From contig OU342820.1 of assembly GCA_910591455.2 (NCBI GenBank), forward strand, positions 6,275,706 through 6,339,705: a DNA stretch of 64,000 nt, given 5' to 3'. Of this stretch, positions 40,740-52,258 are shown piece after piece. The stretch is from Pholis gunnellus. Taxonomy: Eukaryota > Chordata > Actinopteri > Perciformes > Pholidae. Positions within the stretch are counted from its first letter, which is position 1, and each line of letters opens with the position of its first letter. The position numbers and the translations under genes are program-made. The notes beneath the pieces are model-generated. The model did not search any database, had not been told where the DNA came from, and was given only the letters and a program-made list of their open reading frames with translations.

Positions 40740-43700
40740 AACACGCAGTCTGGTGATAGGATAACCAATATACTGTATACAGTTGACCTTGAGTATGGTA
40801 AAAAAAAAACCTGATAAATATTATAAGACAATTAGTTATTTTAAATGATGTTACCGTTTTACTTTGAGGGCAAAATCCCACATTTTCCGGTGTTGCTTGA
40901 TGGTAACATGAAACTATTTGACTGGTTTATGAGCCATCCTCAAGAAGTAGAGCCCTGATTAAACAACAGATGGCGACAGGCTGCAGGCAATACGGAATTA
41001 GAACACTTTTGGGAGGAGGAAAATAAAACATCAACATAAAACAACATAAAACATGTAGTTGTTCTTAATTAAAGTAGTCAAAATTATGTATCATTGTGAT
41101 TTTGAGGGATTTATGCCTTCATCAGATCGCAATAGTGGATAGATGATGAGTTCTTTACCCAAGAGCGAAGGAGTGGTATCTCATACACTGTAGATATTTT
41201 CTCCTGTGCGTATATGTCTGAACCTTAAACATTCATTATTATCCATGTTGCACTTACATCTTTACCTGTCTTTTCTCATTTAGCTATCCCTTTCATTTGT
41301 GTATCGTAGTCTTATTTGTATTTCCTGTTTAATTAAAAAACAAACATTATGTGGAACACTTTGAATTGCCTCTGTGTGTGAAATGTGCATCACAAATAAA
41401 TTGCCTTGTCTTACCTGCTTCCTTAATCAACTCTGGCAGATGGTCTCTACATGAATCATACACCAATATTTACTGTCTTCAGATTGAGACGTTGACACGC
41501 TTAATTAAGTTTAATAACATGCAAAAATGGCGTAATCAGATCATATTGAAATGATTCAAACTGATTACATTAGTGGATTTCATTAGCCGTCGTGTTTCAC
41601 AGTAGATGATGAATAATCATTTGTGACAGATTGTAATTCCAAAACATCCCATCCCACAGAGAGAACAGCATTTTGAGTCTTCTCCAGCTGAGTGACACGC
41701 TGTTTCTATTTGTCTTATTCTCATTTAAATTGAGATGAGTCTTGAGAACAAACATCATAGTTTCTGTCCTATGCAATAGAATACCGTCTCTCATAATCTT
41801 TCGTCTACCCAGTGAGGGCTTGTAGCATTGTAGTCTTGCTTTTCAGTGTTCTAAAATACTCTTCACCCTCTCTGTCTTCCCCGTCTTCTGGCACTTCCGC
41901 TCCACCCGCCTCCCTTTCCTCCTAATTCTGCTATCTGAGTCACAGTGAGAACCTAAAACCACTCTGTGTCTCCCTTCGTATCAAATCCCACCGTCTCCAC
42001 CGCCTCCTTCGTCCTCCCTCTTAACCCACAAAGTGCAGCTGGATTCTGGCATCGCACACGTCCTGCTCCCCTACATCCTACTCCTATGTTTGATGCAGTG
42101 AAATCAGCACAGGGCGCCAGAGGAAAGGCTTTTCGGCCTACATAGAATGCATCCGTGGTGGTGCAGAGAAGTGAGGGGGCACCGCGTACCAACTGAGAGT
42201 CCACGCAGCTCCTGTGTACACCCCTGAAGCATCCTGTACAGAGGCTGGTCCCTTTCTCTGTCAACAGGTTCTTCAAGTTGAGTATCACTCTCAAGCAGAC
42301 GTTAAGAGTGATAAATGAGCAATGGAGAGGGGGGCAAGAAGAAGAAACAGACAATTGTATACAACGTATGCAATAAAAAGATGCTTTATTAGTCTCCAAA
42401 GGTACTGTAAAGGACATCCTCTGGACCGAGCTGACCCACACATAGGCTACCTTAATAATGAGTGTCTGCTGAGCAAAGGGTTATGGGAACTAATCTGACA
42501 CCCAGGCCTGATTAGTGGCTATTTATACATACACACAGGCCGGTCTGCATGGTCATATCCTCCTCAGATGATGATGATCTGAATGACCGTCTGATCGGTC
42601 TGTCTGCAACCCTCCACCTCCTCCTTTTCTCCCATCATACACAGCCCATCTTTTTATTTCTTCTTTTTTTTTTACTGTTTTTTGTACACAGTCATTTAGT
42701 GTCTTTTCAACCCTCTGTGGCGAAGGCTCCGCTCAGCTGTGAGCGCTGACACTACAGCCGGTAATGGCTGCGATTATATTTAAAACCGAGGCTGAAGGTA
42801 ATGAATACGGTGGAATCATTTTTATAGTCATGCAGAGTTCAACATAATCACCAGGAGTCTCCTTTTAAAGCTTCAGCATTATCACAACTTTCCAAGCCTA
42901 TGTATTCTCTACAATCTAAGGTTTTAAAACATCTCAGTTTGACTTTTACATAGTTTGGATTTAGATCAGAAACCTATTTATCAATGTAACAATGACACAC
43001 AGTATTTCCTTTATTAAATGGGGAGCAGGGATAATAAAAAACTCTTAACATAGCTTTCACATTTTTTCCCCCAACGTTACATGCTCAGAAATTCAAGAAA
43101 TAAGTCAGAGAAATGCTCAATAACATGGTCTGCTGTTTATATCGGTTAACCTGCTGTACCCATCATTCACGTTAAGATGTCTTTTGGTGGTTTGACCTGA
43201 TGTGTGGTCGCAGTCCTTGAGAGTTGCAATTGCTTTATTCTCCCCCATTATGTGTATGAAAGCCTAAAACTCGACTGAAATAGTCCAATTTCACTCTCAC
43301 ATGGCCCCTGTCATGTTTCTCTTCATGCCATCTTCAACAGCAGAACTCTAACAGACTTCTTTCACAAGAGTAATTTCCTTCATGGTGTTACCATCAGAAG
43401 CTCCCTCCGTCCGTATGCTTTCTGTTTGCCTCACAGTGCCGTGTGTCCGTCCGCCCCCTCGTTCCTCCTCTGTGAATTTCTCATATGGGCACATGCACAC
43501 CCACATCCCTATTTAGAGGGAGAGATTTTTGAAAAGAGGTGCCCTATAATTTAGGAAGGGAAGGAAGGAGTGCACGAGGGAGGGAGCAATGAGGGGGCAA
43601 AAGGGGAGCTGTGGGTGAGGGCCGGAGGGGATGGGGGCGGTTTCCATAGAAACTGTTTTGCTCAATTCATATTTCATAATAGTCATGTGGATTCTGGATG

Positions 43701-44750
43701 AAGGAATCCTCAATCAAACTAGAAAATGTCTCTTTTGGTCTCTCGATGGAGAATAGTGAGACTGTGTCAATCTTCATTCGCCAGCAGAACGGCTGTGAGA
43801 GCACCAGAAGTTAATCTGAGACATATGTGTTAGTTTCAGAGCTAAAAAGCTGAAATGTACTCCCATACCGTCACGTAGGTACAGTATTAGGTATAGATGT
43901 ACCTACGTGAGCCTATGGGAGTTACGGCCCCTGTCCCTGCCTGCATATGACCCGGTACCCTTGATGCATGTCACTCCCATTTCTCTGACTCCCCTCACTT
44001 CCTGTCATCTCTCTGCTCTCCCTAAAGGCATACAATGTTCGACAACCACTCAGCCCAGCAGCGAATGCAGCCATAGTCTACAGACTCAGTCCTTCTCCAT
44101 CATCAAGTTGAATGAGTTCATTCTATTTGACAGCTGAAAACCACGAGGTTGACTCAAAGACACTTCAAGCTCACACACAGCCCTCAAACGTTGTTCCCCG
44201 TCCAGAAGATCTCCCCAGTCCCGGGTCACATTCACACTGCGCAAGTCAAAGGGTCACCAAAGAATAACCTTCCCTCTTTTCATCCATTATTGAAGGACCA
44301 CAGTACGTGAGAGGAAGCCTCCTGCAACAGAGCAGCACTTCAAGTTGAAGAGCAATTCAGCACAGAATGACAGAAAAACTGCTGCTGCGCTGCTTGAACC
44401 ATAGTAAATGTGACCGGGATTGTGTTTGCAGCAGGCCCGTGTCATTGTATGCGTGGTGATTCACAGTTTTCAAACGACGGCAACTCGACCGCTGTATTTC
44501 CAAGCCCCCGTATTCCTTTTGTCTCTCACCTGTCACTGTATCATCTCTGTTGTTCCTCGAAGAGAGTCGGCCGAGAAATCATGACTCAAACGAGCGCTCG
44601 CTTGCTTACATGGGCACTACAGGCAATATTCAACACCTACACATGCTGCGAGCGCACAGACAAAGTGGCAGCCCCCCCTGTAGTCTCCTCTCTTTTGCGC
44701 TCTTTGCCTTTCATTTATCCATTTCTCTTCTTTTTTGCCTCTCCTCCTTC
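40740..44750. other. intergenic region between kdelr3 and the Kir2 gene
   Basis: No coding sequence I can support; the 162-codon minus-strand frame at 41,953-42,441 lacks family features. It contains the hairpin at 43,859-43,922. Confidence 0.6.
43859..43922. repeat. two-stem imperfect inverted repeat (pre-miRNA-sized hairpin)
   Basis: The outer stem ACTCCCATA (43,859-43,867) pairs with 43,914-43,922. After a 3x3 internal loop, a 12-bp inner stem (43,871-43,882 with 43,899-43,910) closes a 16-base loop. All stem pairs are Watson-Crick. Confidence 0.8.
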
Positions 44751-44819
44751 ATCCCTCCCTTCCTCCCTCCCTTCCAAACCCAGAGGGGAGATTGACACAG
44801 CATTTTCAGCCCGGGGTGC

Positions 44820-45116
44820 ACGAGCACACAGAGAGCGCGGCACGGACGGGATTATAGTCAGCGGAGGAGGCAGCAGAGGACAATAACGGATTCAACGAGG
44901 GAAGCAACAGGGATGAAAGAATGAACAAGCGATGAAGAGGAAAGAGAGAGAGAGAGAGAGAGAGAGTGAAGAAAGGAGAGAAAATCTCACGGACCACATA
45001 AATCTAAGGATGTGGGAGCTTTTTGCCTTGGACAGTGAAAGTGGGATTTTTGAGAAGTGAAGTACAAGGGACTCAAATTACAACCAAGTGACAGAACACA
45101 ACAACTAACTTGCAGG
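44820..45116 (+). other. kcnj4: putative 5'-UTR exon of the Kir2 gene
   Basis: GC- and GA-rich sequence ending in a strong donor (TTGCAGG then GTGAGTG, at 45,117). Spliced to the acceptor at 50,634, it puts an in-frame TAA ahead of the coding exon and leaves 50,819 as the first in-frame ATG, as expected for Kir2 genes with the whole coding region in the last exon. The 5' boundary is uncertain. It contains a GA microsatellite at about 44,940-44,967. Confidence 0.4.
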
Positions 45117-45334
45117 GTGAGTGTCATTTATGTTCAATTCGTATATTTCAGTGTCAGGAGACGTGCACAATGATAACTTGCTGGATGAAGTTTTTTTTTT
45201 ATTGTTCACAACTTTGCACTCCAGATGACAGACATTAAGAGCAGTTCTAGTTTTACCTTCAGACAGTACACTCTGTAACAGTTATTATATATAAGCACTG
45301 TGTCAGAAGCTCAGGCATCATGGAAACTACTGTA

Positions 45335-45340
45335 TTGTGT

Positions 45341-45371
<31 letters not shown>

Positions 45372-45377
45372 GGGGGG
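45335..45377. repeat. GT repeat running into a 23-base poly-G tract
   Basis: A GT run up to 45,354 is followed by 23 consecutive G (45,355-45,377) in the large Kir2 intron. Confidence 0.95.
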
Positions 45378-46961
45378 CTCCATACCTTGAGAAATTGGTG
45401 TGCATCTGTTGATTAACTTCAACTTTTGAATGCCTAGAACTCTCCTTGGTTTTCAAATTTTAGACAATTCTGTCGGTTATCATCGGCTTCTGCAACCTTG
45501 AGAAAGGAAAGGACATCACGAATGAGTAAAGGGAGAGAGGGAACACAGACAGTATAAATAATCAGCTTGTGACTTGGATCAATACAAAAAAAAAAATCAC
45601 AACAAATAACCTTAACAAAACCTTTAATTCACAAAAAAAAAGCAAGATAGACATAAGTCTATCACAGGGGAACCTGGGTACACAGTGATCTTTTCAGTTA
45701 GAATAAAGATGGGTGAGGAGAAAGTTATTGATTTATCTTGCATTAATCACGTGGCTCTGACCCAATCGTGTCTTTTATTCCGACAATCTCATGAAAACAG
45801 CATCCAGCAGGACTGTTAAGATAAATAAATAGATTTAACCCCAAAAATGGACCAGCAGCAGCACTGTGTACCTGCAGGTAACAGGTATTGGCTGACCAAC
45901 AGTAGACAGTAAAAGGACGACTCGGTGTTCTGCTGCTGCTGCTGATTAGCTGTAATTGTGGCGGCCTTTCTCTGTCTGTGTGTCCAATAAACAAACGTTC
46001 AGAATCAGGGTCAGGTCATTCAGCTCTGCAGATGGAAATCCAGACCGACACTCCTGAGAAAGAAAGACCTTCACCTTCAAATTAAATGCAAATAAATGTT
46101 AACGTTCCTTAACTTTGCTTGGGTGTCATAAATGTTCCCTTTCAGTGGATCAGTTACAGTTGGACATATTGTACCTGATCTATCACATGCACTCTGAAAT
46201 ACAATATGTTTTGCAAAGATTAAAAATGGACAACATGGGAAAAAGAGAAATCTGAAATGAGGCCAGCACGGAGGTTGTCTGGGATGCGCTGGTAGCGTGG
46301 GAATCATTCTTCTCTGTGGGCCGGCTCGTGACGAGCAGAGGTGAAACCAGGGTTATGTATCGCTTAGTGTTCACATCGCACAAGCCAGCTCTACAAAAGA
46401 AAATAAGGAGGAAGTAAAGTGAACCTGCTAACATGTTAAGGTTACCTAAATTGCCTTTGAATGCATTGGGTAATTTCGTACAAACCTTTCATAGACATTG
46501 AGGCTAAATTGATCTTTTCTATGACCAGTTACGACCAGCACATCATGAAAAATGACTCAGACCACTTTGCATAGTTACTCCACTGCAGCTGCCATATCTG
46601 CCAGACCATAACGTGCAGGTGTTCACACTAGAAGTACAATATATCTTTGTGGCAGCTGTAATACTGCGTCTCATGAGGGGCGATTACCAAAGGCTTTAAG
46701 GGAAGTGGACGCTGCATCTTAATCCCCCCCCCCCCCCCACATAACCTTCTTTTCTCCGTCTTCCATCTCTTTTGGGATTAACAGTCATGAAATTTCCAGG
46801 AAGTGACTCCACCTTTCTTATTCCAGCGCGACAGATTACGAGTATTCATCTGTGAATTTATGAGATTAGGGAGGAGTTAGTGACGCAGAGACACGGTGAA
46901 ATACTTCCACAAGTGTAAACACTGATGAATATACAGTGTGGTTGCAAAGGCAGGAGAAACA

Positions 46962-47065
46962 GGGCTGCAACTGACGATTACTTCTTCAATCAATAGAAAC
47001 ATTTCTTAGTTTATAAAATAACAGAAAATGTGAAAGAAATATTTTTTGTTCAACTAACACTCGAG
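46962..47065. mobile_element. fragment of a teleost interspersed repeat (GGGCTGCAACT.. family)
   Basis: It begins AGGGCTGCAACTGACGATTA and continues with TTATAAAATAACAGAAAATG, matching the start of a repeat family common in fish genomes and likely of DNA-transposon origin. Class by recollection only. Confidence 0.45.
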
Positions 47066-49639
47066 AAGAAGCGAGTCACTCAACACTCCACCAATCACAT
47101 CAAGACACAATCCTGTACATTTGCTACATCTCAACATACTTTATCCTTCTAGTCATTTCTACCGCTTTCTATATCCCCAACCCCAAGACAACAAGGATCA
47201 CAAATCTCAACTAGATTTACAATCAACAGTAATGATTACACAGATGTAAACTGTGTACAAAACGATGCAGTTCTTTCTGTAATGAATGAACTCCTCTTGC
47301 CCTCGGTGTCCTTGGTCAAATCATTAGGAAGATAAATAGGATAGAGCAAAACATGAAAGCTTTTCGGGAATGCTTTTTTGACCCAAGTCTTTGACCACAG
47401 GTCACCTTCATTATCACTCAGTAATATGCATAAAAAAAAGTCTCCACTAAGAGTCACCTCTTGGTCCTCATTTAGAATCTACTTAAAGTTCAACGTAGAC
47501 GTTGCATTGCTGCACTTTCTCTCACCCCCTCCCTCCCTCCCTCCCTCTCTGACTCATGTTATAAGAGCACTTAATACTCTATACTCGCCCCCCTTTCGCC
47601 ACAATGCCTCTGGTGACTCTCTCCACATGCTCTCTCCGTCCCCCAAATGCCACAGGAGACGTGTTCCTATGGAAACCGGTTTCACTGAAAGTCCCAGTTT
47701 TACCTGCATGGTGACCATTAACTGGTTTTGTATTGTGTGTGTGTGTCTCGTATACCTTGCGCTCTGCCTCTCCCGGCCTCATTACAGGTTATACAGTCTT
47801 TGCACTGAGAGGGAGACACCACTGATGATGGATGGGGAGCTGGTCGCATTTTCCTTTAGTAGATCCAGCTTGGAGGCGGGGGATATTATTTCACAGCTGC
47901 ATCAGGAGACAGACCAAAAACCAAACATGACAACACAATCCTCATATACACGTATAAATACAGATATGGATGTCATTGCAGAAAAATAAAGATACAGAGC
48001 CTCCTCTCTTCATGATGTTCAGTCATTTTACATTGAGCTTATTCGTTCCCTTAAACATGCATTTAATACATGAAGAACAAAACAAACAGCTACCACTGCA
48101 GGCTTCAGCTTGGATTTACTATCTGCTTTACAGCACAGGTTTCATAAAGGAACGATTATGTGACAGGATGTTCTTTGTATTTCTGGACAGACAGTTTTTG
48201 TAATAAGAAAACAAAGACTTGTGCTGATGTGGTTTGAGATTTAAGGTCTTCCTGGAGTTTCTACTTTGTCACAGAAAAGCAGTTTTTGTTGTTTATACAG
48301 GGATCAAATGATATCTGAACACATTTCTAGGTTTTTGGGCCTACGAAATCACTAAGAACCTGACTTACATACGGTTGTAATGTTTTTTTTGTAATGCTTT
48401 TTAAGTAAGACTATATCGTAGATCAGTTCAATTAAAACCATAAGTCCATCTGTGGCTTTGAGTTCCGGTGAACCTTGTTGACGAACAAAAGGTTTGCTCA
48501 AATCTGGGAACGTTTGATGGCTCTCAATCACAAGTGAACTCATGGATTTTATCGAAAGCTGTCTTTACATAAAGAAGCTCACGTGATTAAAATATCATAC
48601 TAATATCCCAGATTTACAGGAAATAAAATCCCATGTGAACAGCATCTAAATGAGTTTGAATGTGATGCTCATTTTGACTCTGAATCTCTATACTAGATTG
48701 TTTTAAGGTGTAGAGAAAGAAACAAAGCTGCCAACAAGAGCATTTCAATAAATCCTTTCCCAGTAGAGTGTATTGTTTACTGGTTTCTGTGTGCGTGAGT
48801 GTTAGAGAAGTGCACATATATGCTTCATCTTGTCGTTTAAGCATAATAGACTGCTTGAGATGTTTCCCTACGATGTAACCAAAATAAACACTTTGGTTTG
48901 TCTATAATTATGAATGCCAGATGTGTCCATCATGGAGGTGAAATTCAAAACCGCCACTTACACCCACACACGACATTACAACTCTGTTCTCAAGAGTGCG
49001 GTCGCTGTTCCTCATGACACTCTGCAGAATCAAATCATCTTTAGCTCACATAAAGCAGACTAGAAACACAGACTCACATTATATAAAAAGAGATGAAACC
49101 GTGTAAGGTTAGGTTTTCATAAAAGTTAAAGAAGGTAATGTTTTGCAGTTATTAAAGTGTGCCTTCCTAAGTCAAAAGCTTTCTGTACCTTCACGAGTTA
49201 AACCCCCATTTAATTAGATAATGGTGATTTTACATGAACCGATGGGCACTGATTCTGTTACTCCCTGTCTCTCTCTCCTGCAGTGGTCTTCTCAGTGGTA
49301 AAAGCATCACCTCCATGGTGGTGACCTGACTTTTTTGGGAGCAGGACAGAGTCTGGCTTCCCCACCAGGACCCGTACCAGAGACCACTGGTGCCATGGGA
49401 ACAAGTAGGTTCAACAGGTGAACGATTCATTCTTCTTTTTATTAAGTCCTTGTGAGTTTTTATGAAGGCCTGAATCTGCTCTTGAATTTCAGCTTTCCTC
49501 TGTTCCCGTTGCTTTGCCACCTAGATCACTGAAGTCAGTTTAACATCTGTCCCAAATCACAAAGTAATGAGACATAAGGGTGGCAAAGTGCCACTTCACA
49601 GCCGGTAAGAATGGGCTTGCTAATTTGGTGATCTAGTCG

Positions 49640-50020
49640 GGGTGAGTCAGGCCCGGCTCAGGGATATTTACAGCAAGCACATCCTTAGAAAGGCCAAGGC
49701 CGTCCTACACTGTCCTGACCAGCTCCTGCCTTCAGGCAGCTGCAACAGATCGCCTGATAAGACAACAAGAAGACTGAAGGTTGTTGCATTGATGGTCATC
49801 AATACACTGAATATTGAATAGTATGCACATTATTAGCCTGCCACATTAACATAGTATTTTAATTTCTCTTGTCAGGGTTTGGATGTCTCATAGTTTGGGT
49901 TTCCTTTTGTCTTACGGTTTTGTGCAGTTGTTCCAACTGTCTTATTGTCTTCTTTCTTTGTGTGGTGTTTTGAAGCCCACGTCAAATTTCCCTTCAAGGA
50001 ACAATAAAGATTGACTTCAT
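49640..50020 (+). mobile_element. 3' end of a decayed non-LTR retrotransposon
   Basis: A stretch encodes KAKAVLHCPDQLLPSGS, like the C-terminal end of some LINE ORF2 proteins. It is followed by an AT-rich 3' region ending AAATTTCCCTTCAAGGAACA then ATAAAGATTGACTT, a typical LINE tail. Confidence 0.45.
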
Positions 50021-50818
50021 GAAGAAAATGTATGCAAGACAAAAACTCTCAAACATCTTCAAACATCTGATCTCTTCTGATAAGTGAGTTCTTGAATGAT
50101 TAAAATATGGCGTTGACATTCATCTATATATAACAGGTAACATATATGTTGGCTCATCTCAAAACGGGTTGTCTGACTGACACTGACTCAGATATAATCC
50201 TGTAATCTGTGATGACCGGCAATCCTTCTCACGTAGCTAAACTGAACTCACCTTCCCCGCTGCATGGTAATCCTCCATGTAAAGGAGCGAGACAGGTTAG
50301 GTTGATCGATACACTCAGGTGACCGGGAGTTTGGTCAATTTGAGTAGATTGGGAGATTGGGAATTAAATATATCTTTTATGACTGTGTTCATTGAGGAGT
50401 TTCCCCCTAAACTGTGGGGCAGTTTCCTATAGGATACCCTTGTATCCCTGATGAGTCAGGTATTATCTTCTTGTCGCTGTCTATGAGAGGGTGCATTGTG
50501 TCTTTGTGTGCTTTAAATGGTACACAAGTACACAGGGATCAGTGAGATTACTGGCTATAAATTGTTCCCACATTTTGTGCACACTACAATTTGAATGATA
50601 CAGATACTAACTTTCCTCTCTGTTGGCCTGACAGGTACGACATTGTGTCAGACGTTTTACCGGAGGAGGCACGCCAGAAGATCTCCAGCTCAGGACTCCA
50701 TAACGGCCACAGTTCCCTCAACAAACGACTGCACTCGCACAGCCACGCAGAGACAGAAGACAGTAGGAGGAGGTCGGGAGCCTCTGCTAGCGTGCCCAGC
50801 ACAAGGGGACAAGCAGGG

Positions 50819-52258
50819 ATGAACAACTACAACGGGAAGATTCTGACAAGGGGCTCCAGCCAAGTACGGAGCCGGTTTGTAAAGAAGAATGGACAATGTA
50901 ATGTTCTGTTCACCAACATGGATGAAAAGAGGCAGCGCTACCTAGCTGACATCTTCACCACCTGCGTGGACATCCGCTGGAGATACCTGCTGCTTATGTT
51001 CTGCGCCAGCTTCCTGGTCTCGTGGCTTTTCTTCGGCATCATCTTCTACAGCGTCTCCCTGGTGCATGGGGACTTTGACCAACAACCGCCTGGAAAGGGC
51101 GACGGGCTGGCGGTGGCGGGGCTGCACGGGCCCACCTCTGGACACACATCTGGAGGGCCGACACAAAGGATGCCCTGCATACTCCATGTCCACGGCTTTG
51201 TCGGGGCGCTCCTGTTCTCCATGGAGACCCAGACCACCATTGGTTACGGCTGGCGCTGCGTTACCGAGGAGTGTCCTCTCGCTGTGATAACAGTGGTGGT
51301 CCAGTCCATTGTGGGCTGCATCATTGACTCGTTCATGATTGGCACCATCATGGCCAAGATGGCGCGGCCCAAGAAGAGGAACCAGACCCTTGTGTTCTCC
51401 AAGAATGCGGTCATCGCCCTGCGCGATGGCAAGCTGTGCCTCATGTGGAGGGTAGGCAACCTGCGGAAGAGCCACATCGTGGAGGCTCATGTCCGTGCCC
51501 AGCTCATACGTTCTTACGTCACAGCTGAGGGAGAGTTCATCCCCTTGGAGCAGATGGACCTCAATGTGGGCTACGATGAGGGCACGGACAGACTGTTTCT
51601 AGTATCCCCGCTGGTTATAATCCACGAGATAAATAAAGACAGCCCCTTGTACACTTTAAGCCGAGCTGATCTGGACGCAGATGACTTTGAGATTGTCGTG
51701 ATCTTGGAGGGGATGGTGGAGGCCACGGCCATGACCACCCAGTTCCGTAGCTCCTACCTTGCCAGAGAGGTCTTCTGGGGTCACAGGTTTGAGTCTGTGA
51801 TCTTTGAGGACCAGGACCGATACAAGATAGACTACGCCCGCTTCCACAAGACCTACGAAGTGCCGTCAACGCCCCACCTCAGCGCCAAAGAGCTCGACCA
51901 GGTCGCCAGCCGGGCCTCTTCTGCCGCTTCTCCCGTCCCGGTCTACAGATCCACCCAAGACTTGATTCCCAGATCGCTGAGCGCCTTTTGTTATGAGAAC
52001 GAGGTGGCGCTGAGCTGCGGGGAGGACGAGGATGACATCTTCGACTCCCAGATTGTGGGGAAGGAGAAGGCGGAGGAGAGTAGGACATCAGTGTCTGTAG
52101 ACTTCCAAAATATGTTCCAAGAAACAGCGACCATGACATCAGGCAGTCACAGCGTCATGTGTGTTCTGGACATGGACAACAACCAGATGGAGTTTGACAT
52201 CCTACAGACTGCCATCCCTCTTGATCCAGTGTCCTATAAGAGTGAGCAAGACATCTAA
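50819..52258 (+). CDS. kcnj4: Kir2-family inward-rectifier potassium channel, KCNJ4/Kir2.3-like
   Basis: A plasma-membrane inward-rectifier subunit that forms tetramers and sets resting potential in neurons and muscle. The coding exon gives 479 residues: the N-terminal RFVKKNGQCNV box (19-29), TM1 about 55-80, a long Gly/Pro-rich extracellular loop (84-119), pore helix and filter TIGYG (140-144), TM2 about 153-178 with the rectification aspartate D170, the PIP2-region PKKR (184-187), then the cytoplasmic domain. The ER-export motif FCYENE is at 390-395. The long loop and a C-terminal block (MEFDILQTAIPLDPVSY) favour Kir2.3 over Kir2.1, 2.2 or 2.4. The end is KSEQDI, not the usual RRESAI PDZ ligand. 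ATG 50,819 is the first ATG of the exon (acceptor 50,634). The frame is open upstream to the acceptor but without ATG. Confidence 0.93.
   Translation: MNNYNGKILTRGSSQVRSRFVKKNGQCNVLFTNMDEKRQRYLADIFTTCVDIRWRYLLLMFCASFLVSWLFFGIIFYSVSLVHGDFDQQPPGKGDGLAVAGLHGPTSGHTSGGPTQRMPCILHVHGFVGALLFSMETQTTIGYGWRCVTEECPLAVITVVVQSIVGCIIDSFMIGTIMAKMARPKKRNQTLVFSKNAVIALRDGKLCLMWRVGNLRKSHIVEAHVRAQLIRSYVTAEGEFIPLEQMDLNVGYDEGTDRLFLVSPLVIIHEINKDSPLYTLSRADLDADDFEIVVILEGMVEATAMTTQFRSSYLAREVFWGHRFESVIFEDQDRYKIDYARFHKTYEVPSTPHLSAKELDQVASRASSAASPVPVYRSTQDLIPRSLSAFCYENEVALSCGEDEDDIFDSQIVGKEKAEESRTSVSVDFQNMFQETATMTSGSHSVMCVLDMDNNQMEFDILQTAIPLDPVSYKSEQDI

Larger units (their letters stand above)
45378..50634 (+). other. large putative intron of the Kir2 gene
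   Basis: It ends with a near-consensus branch-point context (GATACTAAC) and pyrimidine tract, then ACAG at 50,631-50,634. It holds a 15-base C run near 46,725 and two repeat remnants. No coding exon is supported; the 203-codon frame at 47,378-47,989 shows no family features. Confidence 0.5.

Noticed and set aside
41953..42441. 162-codon minus-strand open frame rich in Cys
   Set aside because: No family pattern and no exon-like boundaries.
47378..47989. 203-codon plus-strand open frame
   Set aside because: No recognisable domain, simple-repeat content and no matching splice signals; treated as chance.
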